The notes below the pieces were generated by a model. The model did no database searches. It had not been told where the DNA came from and saw only the letters and a list, made by a program, of their open reading frames with translations. Position numbers and translations under genes: made by a program. This document shows, one piece after another, positions 49,001 to 62,332 of a stretch of 64,000 bases of DNA (positions within the stretch are counted from its first letter, which is position 1; every line of letters starts with the position of its first letter). Source of the DNA: Aplysia californica (Eukaryota; Mollusca; Gastropoda; Aplysiida; Aplysiidae); the NCBI RefSeq assembly GCF_000002075.1, contig NW_004797277.1, forward strand, positions 271,540 to 335,539. The letters run 5' to 3'.

Positions 49001-52000
49001 GGAACTAATTGGGGCACTGTTTAATTAAAGGTCTTTGGTTACTCTATGTGGTTCTTATACTGTTCCTTTCATAAGAAACAAAATCAATAGTATATGCATA
49101 AGATTTCTAGTTGATGTATTTTTCATTTAATAAAAACTGGAAATCTATAACACATGTGTATAAGTTTTCTATTTGACATTCTATTCCTTTCATAAAAAAC
49201 GGAAATCTATAACTCATGTATAAGATTTCTATTCGACCCACAAGAGCGAGAATGCACTTACCTCCCCGAATTGACCACTTTGTTGGCTGATTCGGGTCAC
49301 AGAAGAAGCAGTCATCATAGACAGACACATCACCAGCTCTTACACACTTGTTGCCGATGGTGCACACATTATCCTTAAAGAACGATAAATGTTTTAGGCA
49401 TATTGGTATATTTATACATGTTGGTCAATAAATAGGCTAGCATTATCAAGTAGATGGATGAACCTGGTTTTAGACTTTGTCAGCCTTGGGTGCTTTCAAG
49501 AATTGACCAAAGTGGAATATTTCTGATTTTCTTTTTTTTTTCTTCTTCAGATTTTCTGCCTCATCATAGTTTCATGAAATAAACCACACTTATTGGTAGT
49601 AATTTTCAAGAGTGACATGATAGACTAGAGATGCCTTGCACTTTCAACTTATTTCAAGACATTATAGAGGAAAACAACATGTTTTTTGTTGTTCTTTTCT
49701 TAAAATAAACCCAAACACATAAACAATCATACAAACACACACACACACATGCACGCGCACACACAGATACACACACACACACACACAAACACTTACAAGT
49801 ATACACACACACGTAGGAATGTAAGCCGAGAAAGGGGGATAGGAAGAGAAAGAGAAGACATAATTAAGGGAGAGAGAATAAATGGAAGCAAGAGAACGAG
49901 AGACACAAAGAGAGAGAGAGAGAGAAAGCAAGAGAACGAGAGACACAAAGAGAGAGAGAGAACGACAGACACATTGAGAGAGAGAGAGAGAGAGAGAGAG
50001 AGTGAGAGAGAGAGATAAGGTTTCAGTTGAAGGACAAAAAAAAACGTCTACAACATACCTAGCGTTTTAGCATGACTAAATTTTATAAGAGATTACGTTT
50101 TTTGTGCTAGTCATTGTGCAAGTAAACAGAAATTCTCACCTTCTCAATGCAGGTGTTGCCATCGCATGAGTGGCATACTGGGTCATATGCTATAAAGAGC
50201 TGATAGTCAGGATATTCTTGCTGTCCATCGTTACTAACGGATACCTCCAGAGTGCGTTTAGTGGAGCGCCTCTCTCCGTAAGAGCAACGGACCTGGTCAA
50301 CACTAATCAGCTCACCCTTCCTCTCAAACTTAGACCCTGGAACATGGCTCAAACCTGTTTCTGTGATCTGTTGGGAAATGGGAAATTGATTTCAGTATTG
50401 CATGTCGTTTAAGTCTTCTTTTTCATTTGAGCCGAGTTCCAATTTGTCCACATAGAAACAATTATGAAGCGGTGTGAAGTTTTTCCACACAATCTTCTTA
50501 TTGACAAAACACTTTAAATATCCCTTTTTCAAAAAGATTACATTGTTGTTATGTAAGAAATAGCTCAAACCTGCATAGAAAAAAGATATACAGATTTTTC
50601 CAGAAATGCTGTCCTGGTGTATAAAGCTTCAAACAGAATAAACATCTAAAATCTAATACAAAACATTTTGAAGTGCCCTTTTCAGATATATGTCTTCAGA
50701 ACCATTAAACATTGAGCCCTCCCCCCTGATCATGTCTTGCATTCATGGTCAGTGAACTGAAGGGCATCCAAGTCCCTCAGCAATGGTATGAAGATAAACA
50801 GGTTTAGTTTAGACTAGAATTTATTGTAACAAAGAAGCTGTTCTTTTAACTTCACTTAATAGAACTGCAGTAGACTTGTTCAAATATCCTGAGCTCCTAT
50901 TGTTTCCTACCTCAACCTCTCTGAAGTGGCAAGTCAAGAATCTGGAATCGACGAAGTTTTGGCCAGTGATGTAGACAGCAGAGCAGTTGGAGTTCAGTCC
51001 CATTTGGCACATGCTGAAACCGTCCTCAGGGGCTACCAGTTTTGGCACGGGTATGTTGGTCACACGATGCTGACAGCCAGTGCCCACAAAGTCTGCCTCA
51101 CACCTACATTGACCTGCACGAAGAATTTATTTTTTAAAACTAATGGCTAATTTAAAACAAGAAGGAAGGAAGATGCCACGACTATTTTATTTTTGGGGTT
51201 CGTTTATTTTGTTTGAGGCTGGATTTTTTTAGCTCATCAGAGTCATCAGTTTTCTAGTTTGTTTTGGGAGGGGTTTTTTTTGCTTTTTTGTTTTTCTTTT
51301 GTTAGTCTTTCAAGTTTTTAAAAGTTGTTTCTTTGCTTGCTTTTTCATTGTTGTTTAAATTTAAGAGAGTAAAAAGCTGAGATTTTAAGAAGAATTAGTG
51401 AGAAAGAAGAGGGGAGGGATGCATTTTTTCGAACCCATTCTGCCTCATACAAGGAAACATAATACCTTCCCTGGAGATGTGCTCAGCCAGATTGGGAGGA
51501 AGGTGTGGGGCTGGGGGGTGAATATCCCTTTTAAGATGCAAAACCATTTTTTTGCTATCAACCAATGTTTAGATGGGTTTTCTCCATGATTATTTTTTTA
51601 AAGTTACAGAATGAATTTCAGCTTCAAAATTTAAAGTTATACAATACAAAAATAGAAGGGCATAATACAATATTTGAGAATTCAGTCCAGTTTTGTTCAC
51701 CATTTATACTGAATCACTTTTGAAAGAAATAGTTAATTATGACTTAAAATATCATTTCTATGTTGAAGATACCCACATTAGATTTATGGTCAATACTGAC
51801 TAAGATGAATTTGTGAATTGTTCTGAAAATTGTACAGTGGGTAGCGCATTCAACGAGGTCACATTCAATGAGAATTCGGCTCCAACGAGGTAATCTTTAA
51901 TCCACAATTTTTCCTCTATATCTCTTTGTCAATGTACGTCAGCTCCAACGAGGTTGCAAACAGACAGAAGTCGCTTTCAACAAGGTCGTGATAACCAAAT

Positions 52001-55000
52001 AAAAGCAAAGAATTTTTCTCCTTTCTCTCCATCTCACGTGAAGCACAAGGCCCCTCCTCGATTCCAAACACATTGTGTTGCTAGACCTAGTGTGCCTCCT
52101 AATATGGGTCCCAAAGCAAAGAGGATGGGGAGGGTTAGCCTATAGTAGGGATGGGAGGGGGTGGGTGGGAAGGTGATGCGGGCTGTGTGAAACTGGGTGA
52201 ACTCTGGATGGGTAGGTCTAGATCGAGACCTTCATTTTTTTCCAATTTTCTTTTCTTCCCCAGATCAGAAAACCCAAGCTCCCACCTTTACTTTATGTAG
52301 GCCTAGATGTGAGAGGGTATGTTTCCACACGAGAAGTGGGTTCCAGAAAAAAACATTAAAAAATGCAGAAATGATGATCAGAACACAGCTCAACTCAAAC
52401 ACATGCACACTTTCACCTACTTATGCTGTTTGCGAATTTCATCATCAGGGGGAACAACTGTTTTAATAATTGGTATTGGTACATCGTGTAAATATACACA
52501 TGTTATTCATAACTTGTCTCCTTTCTTTTCTTTAGCCTTAGTCACATTCAACAAGAGGTCAGATCCAACGAGGACAACAAGCCGGTCCCGGCAACCTCAT
52601 TGAATCCGACACCCACTGTATTGTTTCAGTAAAAAACTGGATGAACAAAAACAAATTGATGTTGAATAATAATAAAACAGAAGTCATTCTTGCAGGCCGT
52701 GCAAAGTCTACATTAATCAGTTTGACAAAGATCACGTGAAAATTGGTGAGGCAGAAATTGTATTTCAAGAAAAATTAAAAGTCTTGGCATCCACTTTGAT
52801 TCTAGCTTGTCTGTGTCTGCTGGGGTAAATCATCTGATAGTTGCATGTATTCAGAAATAAGCAAAGTCAGTACAATAAATCATCTATCAATAATAGGAAA
52901 ATTGCTTTATTTGCAAATCGCTCAGTTTGATTAAGATTTGATTATTGTTACTCTCTGTTATCAAGAACATTTTCAGAGAAAGTGAAAAGACTTCCAACTG
53001 TTCCAAATAATGCCAACATGCTGCGCGTTTAGTTTTACAGAAAAGAAAGCGAGACTTAGCTACACTTCTTCTACGGACACTGCACTAGCTCATTTTGAAA
53101 GTAGAAAACAACAGTAGAGGATGTATGAGCCTCCAGTTTTTTGAAAACTCAAATTCGAATCATAAATATAATTCTGAACTAGAAATATAATTCCTCTTAT
53201 ATTTTCGTCACCACAGAAGGCTTTGTACAAGTTACGGAGTGGTATCATTGTTCATAATCTTAAAACTAAGATCTCTTTCCAAACTTAAAGGTGGGTTACC
53301 AGACAGTGACACTTTGTATGTCTCAAATATCTCTCTGTTGTTTCTTTTAGTCTCTACTTTTTACAACTCCAATGAAAAGAACCAGATCGTCTTGATGCAC
53401 TTCTTGTTCACAATTCTGCAATTCAAAAATGTTTTACCGTCATTGTTGGACGCCATCCATAAAATAAAACATTACAAACCTCTGTAGCAGGTACCCTTTC
53501 TATTGCAGTCAGAAGGAGAACAAGTCATGTTGGTGAAGGCAACAGCCAGATCGCTGGCGGTTTGATTCTTTTGGTATTCTGGGTCCTTGCTCAGTTCAAC
53601 AAGGCACAGTTGATTGATGGCCTCTTTTGATCTATTCACCCATATAGTCGAATCTGACAGCTGCCAAGATCGAGAGAGTTTAATATCATTAGACATTATC
53701 ATAAAAGTATGATACCGGTAGTTAAAATAAGAAGTGACATTTTAATTATTCTCTCATAAAGTTGGTACATCCTTTGGAGACTTGGAGCAATAAGGGTTTG
53801 GGGTTGCTGTGGCATTCACACAGAGATAAAGTTGAAAGGCTACAATGCTGCTGTAGTCCTCCCCATTATGTTTTTTTATGCCAATACCTGGACAGTGTAT
53901 AAAAACCATGCCAAGAAGCTCAATCATTTCCAAATGAAATATCTTAGAAGAATTCTTGACATCAAATGAGAGAGCAATCAATTTTGAAGGTGGATTGATT
54001 AAGGGTAAAACATATGCAATACAAGATTTATCAACAGCTTTTATGATCATTTCATCTTTCACTGAATATCATTCAAACTGCTCATGCACCATAAATATAG
54101 AAAATAGCTCGGATGGTGCTCACAAAAAGCAGTCAAACTAGGCAGCAGTAGTAGTTAGAATATCTCATCCACTAATTTACTCCCATTTCAAGGAAAATAG
54201 ATAAATGTTTGAAGAAACTTCTTAATTAACAAAATATGTTGTTCAGACTCTCTCAACTTTCCTATCACAATCATTTGTAAAGATAGACCAAAAAGGCACA
54301 ACCACATTCAAGAAATCTCATAATACAGAAGATGTTATAAAACATTGTCCACTACATCAACTGTTCAGTTGTACTATATTTTTACCCTAATATCATCCAC
54401 GCAATTGTCCACGGACTTCATGAAATTTGGTTTTTTCTTTATGTTTTCTATGGAGAAGAGAGCTGCTGTGCATTTTTCCAGGGCTTGGGTACTCAGTTCA
54501 TTCAAACAGAGACTTGTTGCATCCTCTTTGGTCCGGCCAGAAGGTGTCGGCCATTTGGCAACCTGGGGGAGAAAAGAGTCTCATTAGCCCCAATCTTGAA
54601 AAATAAAAAACAAAACAAAAGAAGTTAAAGAAAATAAAAGAAGTTTCATATTCTTTTAACTCATCTTTGAGATGTATTTTCACATTTGGACATACAATGT
54701 ATAAGCAAAAACTCACGGTTGACATAAGATATGCAAACGGGGTCAAAAACCAATCTCTTATATAATATAGCAGTTCCAAGTGTTAGTCAGTAATCTAAAG
54801 ATTAAAAAAATATTTCCACCCCTGCCCTCATGAGGCTGCAAATAGACAATTAAGGTAGAATAAGGAGAGACGATGGAGAGCAAATGGGGGGTGGGGGTGG
54901 GGGGAGGGAGATCGAATGGGAGTGGTGGGGCATCTGACAAAGGGTGCAAAGCGTGAGAGGAAGTAAGACAGCAATAGAGAGAGAGATAGTTTTTCAAGAA

Positions 55001-56905
55001 CTTGAAAATTTACCCTAAACAGACATTTGGGCTATAATAGAGCTGTGCCCATTTGACTTTATTAACATTATTCAACATTCATGATTTTTGTGCTGTTCAC
55101 AGCTATTCAAAATGAGGCAAAGCCATTCCAATGCTGTGTGATTGTTTTTACATTTAATGGTTTTCATCTCATTTTTCTCAAACCGTAATCAAATTAGAGC
55201 ATATTACATCTAACAATTTTTAGGTAGATACTCTGTACTTAATGGTTATGAGACAGTGTGATAAGAGGAGCCAACAAGAATTGCCACAACAAACATGCCT
55301 CTAAAGTGTATCCATTACTATTCAATATTCACTCATCACACCAACCATGAAATGTTCAAGCAAGGGCACTTGATTCTCAAAGTGCAGCAAATTTTTTTCC
55401 TATGAAATTAGCTGTAGCAATGAGCTCCCCTTCACCTATTCGAAATTCGAAATGTTGTGAATGGTGACATGGTGTTATCACATTGCATAGTGGACTTTAC
55501 TGTGACTACTGATGATAAATGTTGCTGAAAGAAGAAGAATCAAACTAGTATTTTGACACTCTACATCTATAAAGTGGTAAATAATGCATTAACCCTTCCA
55601 GCCCCAGCCATTTTTGTGCACTCCCTAACCCCAGTCCCAGCCAATACAACGATATTTCAGAAAAAAAAAAGAGGCATGCATTCTAAAAAGTGATGTAGTA
55701 TCTTCGTAATGAGGTTTAGATAATAACATCTAGCATTGTTTAAAGGTAAATGAACAAATATTATGAAAATTACAGTTTAATTAGATAAGCTAATTTCGAA
55801 AAATGTGCAAATTCGGTACCCCCCGAAACTGAGAATATACGCTCTTGGGACAGAGGGAGGTACAAGCGCTGCTGAAAATATACGCACATGGGGCTGGAAG
55901 GGTTAAGAGATGGCCACTTCTGTTTCTGACAAAATTTCGAATTTTTACTCCCATATGTTACCGGTGTTTGAGATGTAGTGTTTAGGCGCTACATCTACAT
56001 CAAACAGGAGACTCGAGATCTATTCCCGAGTGGAGAAAGTTTTTTATGAATTATGTAAGTCTTACTGCTGGGATGTTGTATCCCTCTCAGCCCATGTTGG
56101 CCCTGATAGGCAAGGTCGAAGCATGTCGCCTTAACTAATTATTAGTGATCTAAATTTCTAAAACAATAAAAGAGCTCCCATGTTATCTTTGTGAAAATAC
56201 AAAATACAAGTAATACTGTTACGTACCGGGGTATTGATTTCCTCAGGTGTTTCAGCATTTTCTGCCTGCCTCTTTCTTCTTCTCCTTGTTCTCGGAATGG
56301 CATTCTGGTTGTATGCTTCCACTAGTTTGTTTGTTATGTCTTCCCCTTTTAATTATGAAAAAAAACATTTGAAAATCTGTGTTAGATCTAGTCTTCATTT
56401 AAAGTATGTTGATATTGAGTGTGCGTTGCTGTTGTTGGTTTTACTATTGAAATATTATGCTCCATTAGATACAAAGAAGGTCAAATCAAAGTAGGAGCCA
56501 CAAGATCCCCTTCCTTGACAACAAAATGAAGGAACATAGTCCATGAATAACAACACATTCTAACTGCACTCGTATACAAATCTTCAATTTCTTTATTGCA
56601 GTTACAGTACATCGGATAAAAATGGGGATTAGACGTAAAGAGTAATAATTCTACTTTAAACTATCAGTGAAAAATACGATTTAAAGAGCTAAGAGAATCT
56701 GGAGAAGTAAGAGAATTGTCCTTTGCCATCTGTGATGGCTGAACATTAAGTGGTTTTAGAAATAATAAGCCTACTGTTTGGAAATACACAACAGCATCAA
56801 AACAAATTCATGGACATCCCTTGCCTTAACTACATTTTTTTCTTGTTCTTCTCGAAAATATAGGTTAATTAGTGCAATGAATTTTGTTTGTGATTATATG
56901 TTTCT

Positions 56906-56963
<58 letters not shown>

Positions 56964-59467
56964 AGTGTGTTTTTGTGTGTGTGTGTGGGGGGGGGGTGTA
57001 TTTGTGTGCATTTGTGCATTTCATGCACATATATGTGAGTGTGTGTGTGTGTGTGTATTTCTGGGAGCGCCTTTATGTGTGGGAAGTATCTGAATTCGGG
57101 TGGAGGGGGCAACATAATACATAGATATCATCTGAAAACTTTAACATAATGACTTATTTTGTAGAGAAAACCAACCTTCAACAAATCCACAATAAGCAAT
57201 ATGGTCTAATGGGCCCCACATAGCTGTTGTAACATTGTCTTGAGTCCAGTCTACGAAGGCAGAATCGGCTGCAAACTTCTGTTCAACGTTTGGAGCAAAA
57301 ATGTCAACCAAATTCTCAACCTGAGAAGAAGTTCTGAAGACAAAAAAAAATACATTAAAAATTTGTATTTAAGCATGTTAGTGTTCATATCTGACAGTAC
57401 CAGTTATATTCTATGAAGTAGTTGTTATAACTTTTTGGCAATAGTGTATGCTGTTAATGATATAAGAAAATTATGTAGAAGACAAAAAAAGAAGGAGAAA
57501 ACCTAACCAAAAATAGGAACAGAACATAAAAACTTGGTTTGGCATAAAAATAACTCATGAAGGCAAAATAGTGAAAGACAGGGCACTTCATGGCACAAAA
57601 GTTTGGGAAGCAATGTACAAGTACTGCAAATCTGAGAGAAGGAAGAAGTTCCTGGTTAGCATGGTCCTGTTCATCGGATCTTATCTCTCTATCCTGCTAA
57701 GTTGTTTTTTTCTCCCAATCCCAACTTTCCATTTCAAATCCCACTCATCATTGAAAAAATGATATGGGTTTAATGCCCCTATCAACATTATTAGGTTATA
57801 TAAGAGGTGGGACCTTCGGGTTTAACGTCCATCTCCGAAAAGACCAAGTCAACTTGGAAATGTAAAATGCCTTTCCCAAGGACACAACATCGGACCAAGC
57901 TGAAGCTCTACTAACCCCTGAACTCGCAATCTCAAGATTACGAGTCTGATAGCCTAGACGCCACACCCATCATTGATGGGAGCGAAGATTTGACGAAAAC
58001 ATGTACTGTTGTTATTTAAATTTAGCCTGTACTCGATTCAATGTTAATCCTTTTAAAAAAAACCTGGGCATCTTTTATAATATACTCAGTCCGACACTGG
58101 GCAGAGAGACAATATTTCAGGAAAGAAATAAATTAGCCTAGAAAGGCAAATAATGAGAATGAAGCTAATTAAAATCTTCATAAAATCAGTAAACTGTATG
58201 CTTCTGGAATTTGAACCTTGAACTACCACGACACAGTGTTCAGCCATCAACCTTCATAAGTCCACCCTATTCTCTCAGTGTAAAATCCTTCACTAACTGG
58301 TAGGAAGTCAAAGCATGGCTTAATGCCCCTTTCAACTTTGTAAGTTTATTTGCGAGGCTGGATTTTAATAAGGTTGAGTTAAGTAGGTGGAGAGCCTTCA
58401 AAAAGTCCCCAGACAACCCAAAATAGACCAGCACAATAAACTGAGCTACTGACGTGTCGCCAAGAAGTCAATGCTGCAACTCACCGCCTCCACTTTGAAG
58501 TGAAGTTAACGGGCGAGAGAACACCGTCCTCGTTTTCAGCATCACTCAAGGAGTACTGGCTGAAATCTGGCATCTCAAAGTCGTTGTAACCGTCACCGTC
58601 AAAAACACCGCATAAACCTGCGGAAATGATTGGATTAGAAAAAAAGCATTATTCTCCCGCAATACAATAAGGTACGGTACAAAAATCTGTTATATTGCCT
58701 TAATTCTTTGTCACATATCAAATAAAAATAAACAGTGGGGAGAAAATGCACAATGTCATCCAATGTGCAGTATCTATAACCTGAGTTTCTCAGAAATTAT
58801 TTCATTATTGAACTTGACTACAGAAAAACTACGAACTCGATGGGTCACGTTTAGCATTCTAAAAATACCTCAAGATCAGAACTAAAAATATTTGTAAGAT
58901 TTCTTCAGCTGGCCCAACTGCAATTTCTCTGCTCACATAGCTGAAACATCACAACATAAATAAATTTCAAAGCTGTAGCACCATTTTTATTGGAATAGGA
59001 AAGGATTTTGTACGGTATATGAAAAAAAAACAACACCTATTGGCAAAGGCTCATATTATGTCAAACTCTGGACTGCAGGTCATATGTTTCATTAGAAAGT
59101 ATATAATTATCTAGATTGAGATGCAGTGAATGTACCTTCCACACATTGACATTATATAAGAGGCATGATTGTCCATCTTAAATGCTTAGCTCTGGTGCAC
59201 AATATATAAACTTGTAGTACTGCCAAAGATTCTCCACTACCAAGATGTTCCAATTGCCCTATCTACCTTAAGCTAGCGTGTGACGGCCCGTGGTACGAGT
59301 GTAAACAAACGTTCCAGCGCTCTAGATTGAAAGCATGCAATTCTGCTTGCGGGCAGAGAGAGAGAGAAAGAGAGAGAAAGAGAGAGAGTGAGGGAGAGAG
59401 AGAGGGGGATGGAGGGAGGGAGAAAGAATTAAAGGGAGGCCGGGACACAGAGAGAGAGAGAGACAGA

Positions 59468-59503
<36 letters not shown>

Positions 59504-62268
59504 CTTGCTGTTTCATACCACTACGAAGAGACAAGGACAGTTTGAATCTGCCCCATATTGCCATATTGTTATATAAAAGATTGTGACATCAAGTCATAAA
59601 AAGAATTTGTAAAGCAAGACTGTGTGTCGCCACCGTAAGTTCACTTCTTAACAAAGAAATTTACTCTCATAGCACAATGTCAATGTTGTCTGGTAATTCT
59701 GTAATTAGTATGATTTCGACCAATGACAACGTGCTAGACTAACTTCAACACTTTAAACATTATTGTGATATCAAATGACTAGACAGCAAACTATATAAGT
59801 TAGAATTGGTGAACATCTGGCCAGCACTAAAGCAGTGCAAATTATTTTCTAGCACAATTCTAATGGGTTTTTTTGTACCAACCCCACTCCCCCGTTCCCG
59901 TTCGTTTTCTCCTCGCTTCCACCTGCTCTTACACATCAGCTTACCCATGTCAATACGCACTGTCAAAAATACACACTATACAAGTGATATATATTTTTAC
60001 AACCCTGGTCGATTGGTTGATCATAGTCAGTTGATGTTTGTTTGCAAACAAGGCCGAGTACATGTTTGCACTGACGCAACAGTGACCAAGTGTCATTTGC
60101 TGTCCACGTCGAAATAGCTCGCAGAGAAGTCTTTACAGGGAATCAGACCTAGACTGCTCACCTCTCTAGCTTCAACAGCACAAGGTCTGCTTCAACTATC
60201 AAGGCACCCCGGAAATAGCAGGTCACAAGAGAGTGACAAACATACAAAAGAAGTAGAGGAAAATGACAATAGTAAGGATCAGGAACGAAAAAGCAGCAGT
60301 TCCCTGTTGTAGATCAGGCACAGTTATGAGCGTGACATGAGTCAGCCCATTTACAAATCTACTGTGCTTGAACGAGAAATGTCCCCCCTTTGGGAATGGC
60401 CTAAAGACACTGCAGTCAGTGGCACTGCCCCAGGGGGTAAAGGCATTCAAAAAAGCATCTCCGACCATTGATTTAAACAGTCAAGTGACTCGTAGTGTTT
60501 AACCTTAGTCACTAGCCTGATAGGGATTTCCCGAGTTAGCCCATTAAAGACATTGTTTCCCCTGAATTAGCCAAATCAGCTTCAGTTATACTATAATTTC
60601 ACTTATTGAGACAATTTGAGTAAGGTGTTATTTTTTTTAGGAAGGTCTATCTATTGTGATAGCCCCTATACTGTTTATTCCCCCCCCCCCCCCAACCTCC
60701 CAGATTTTGCGACAGTTTACTTTTTTTTTAAACAGTTTTTACTATAATGCTTCTATCACCATATGACTGCCTGACTTCTAGAGGCAGACATAATTACTCT
60801 GACTCATCTCATCTTTTTACAAAGTCAAGAAATATCTTATTTTTCTAGATACATTGCCTGGAAGATGTGGAAATTAAAGGCTGTCCTTTTCTTTGACAGT
60901 TATTTCTTAAAACCTTTTTTTTTTACCATGATGACAACCTACTACTTGTAACCTCGGTTCCACTTGAAGGCCATGAGAAAATAATTTCAAACCTCCATTG
61001 TTTTTCTCATCTCAATTCTTAATTTCCTAGCCCCAATCATTGTTTCAACACTGTCTCCCCTCATCATTGGCTTTTGGTGGTTTTGGCTTATACATAATAT
61101 GTGAGGCAGCGTAGTGAAATCATATACTCGTCAAAATAATGAAATCAAAGAAATTGGCATTTTTCTGGCAGTTGAGCAATTTTTTTCTAATTTTCAAAAT
61201 TTTGGCTCAACACTTTTTCAGTCCATTAAAAAACACATTTCTATGTGGATTTTACTGAAAAACACTGACTAAAAGCCCAAAAATTGTAATTTTTCAGTTT
61301 CCAATGACTCTCAAGCTATAGATATTACCCAACTTTGGTTGCCATTTCTCACCAATTTTACCTCTGAAACCAGGTGACCCTGACCTCCTTCAATTGCACA
61401 ATTTCAACTTTATTTGACATAGATGGATTTTTTTTCCACCAAAAGCAAGGCAAATAAACAGGCTTTAAGATGATACCAATAACCCCATATGTCCAAAATC
61501 TGACGAGCGCCTGATTCCACATTATGACACATATTATCGTTGGCAATATTGCTCACATCATTTACTAAGCTCAGGTAGCCACACTTTTTAATTTTTTCAA
61601 TTGTAGTTTCTACAATTGAAAAAATTCAAAACTATAGGCTTAGTATTTGAACAGCTGTATGACGATACAGACTGAAGTTATCAGAACATAAAAGCTCAGA
61701 TAGAGATGACACTAACCTTGTGTCTTGTCAAAGTCTCGGGGAGAGGGCATTATCCACAAGTTGATATACTCGCCATCTGACTTGATGGTCACCACTGTGC
61801 CTGTCTCCACCAGCACCACCTGGTACGACAAGGATTATATGTGAAAACAGCTTTCTGTATTTGCTTTCCCACATTTGTTTATTCTGTTTTCTGTTCATTT
61901 CATGGGATTAGCAATATTTACAAACAGAACTGAACTATTTTGTTCTGTGTGGTATATCAGAATGAGGAAATTGCAAATGACTCAAAATACCACTGTGACA
62001 CTAGCATTGGAAAAAAAAAAAAGATCCTGAATTAAACGTGTTGAAAGCTAGCCTATGCACTGGCTTCCAGTTGAATAAATAATCCAATATAAAGTTTGTA
62101 CCATCTGTTCTTAATGCCTTAACAATAATGCTCTATCATATATGTCTGGGCTTTTAACACCATAAGTTCCATTCCGTCAGTTACTCTCAGTATTCATGTC
62201 ATTGATGTAAAGCAGTCAGAGTTAATACTTGTATGGGATAGAGCCCTATATAAATGAAATCTATTCTT

Positions 62269-62332
<64 letters not shown>

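Larger units (their letters stand above)
58618..61097 (-). other. Part of a VWDE-like intron
   Basis: Apart from the foldback fragment, GA tract and C14 run, no repeat or exon is recognised. The 103-residue plus frame at 59806-60117 shows no motif. Confidence 0.5.

Noticed and set aside
49735-50015. Regular short repeats that could suggest a CRISPR array
   Set aside because: They are CA/GA microsatellites with one direct duplication; no unique spacers of fixed length, and the window is eukaryotic.
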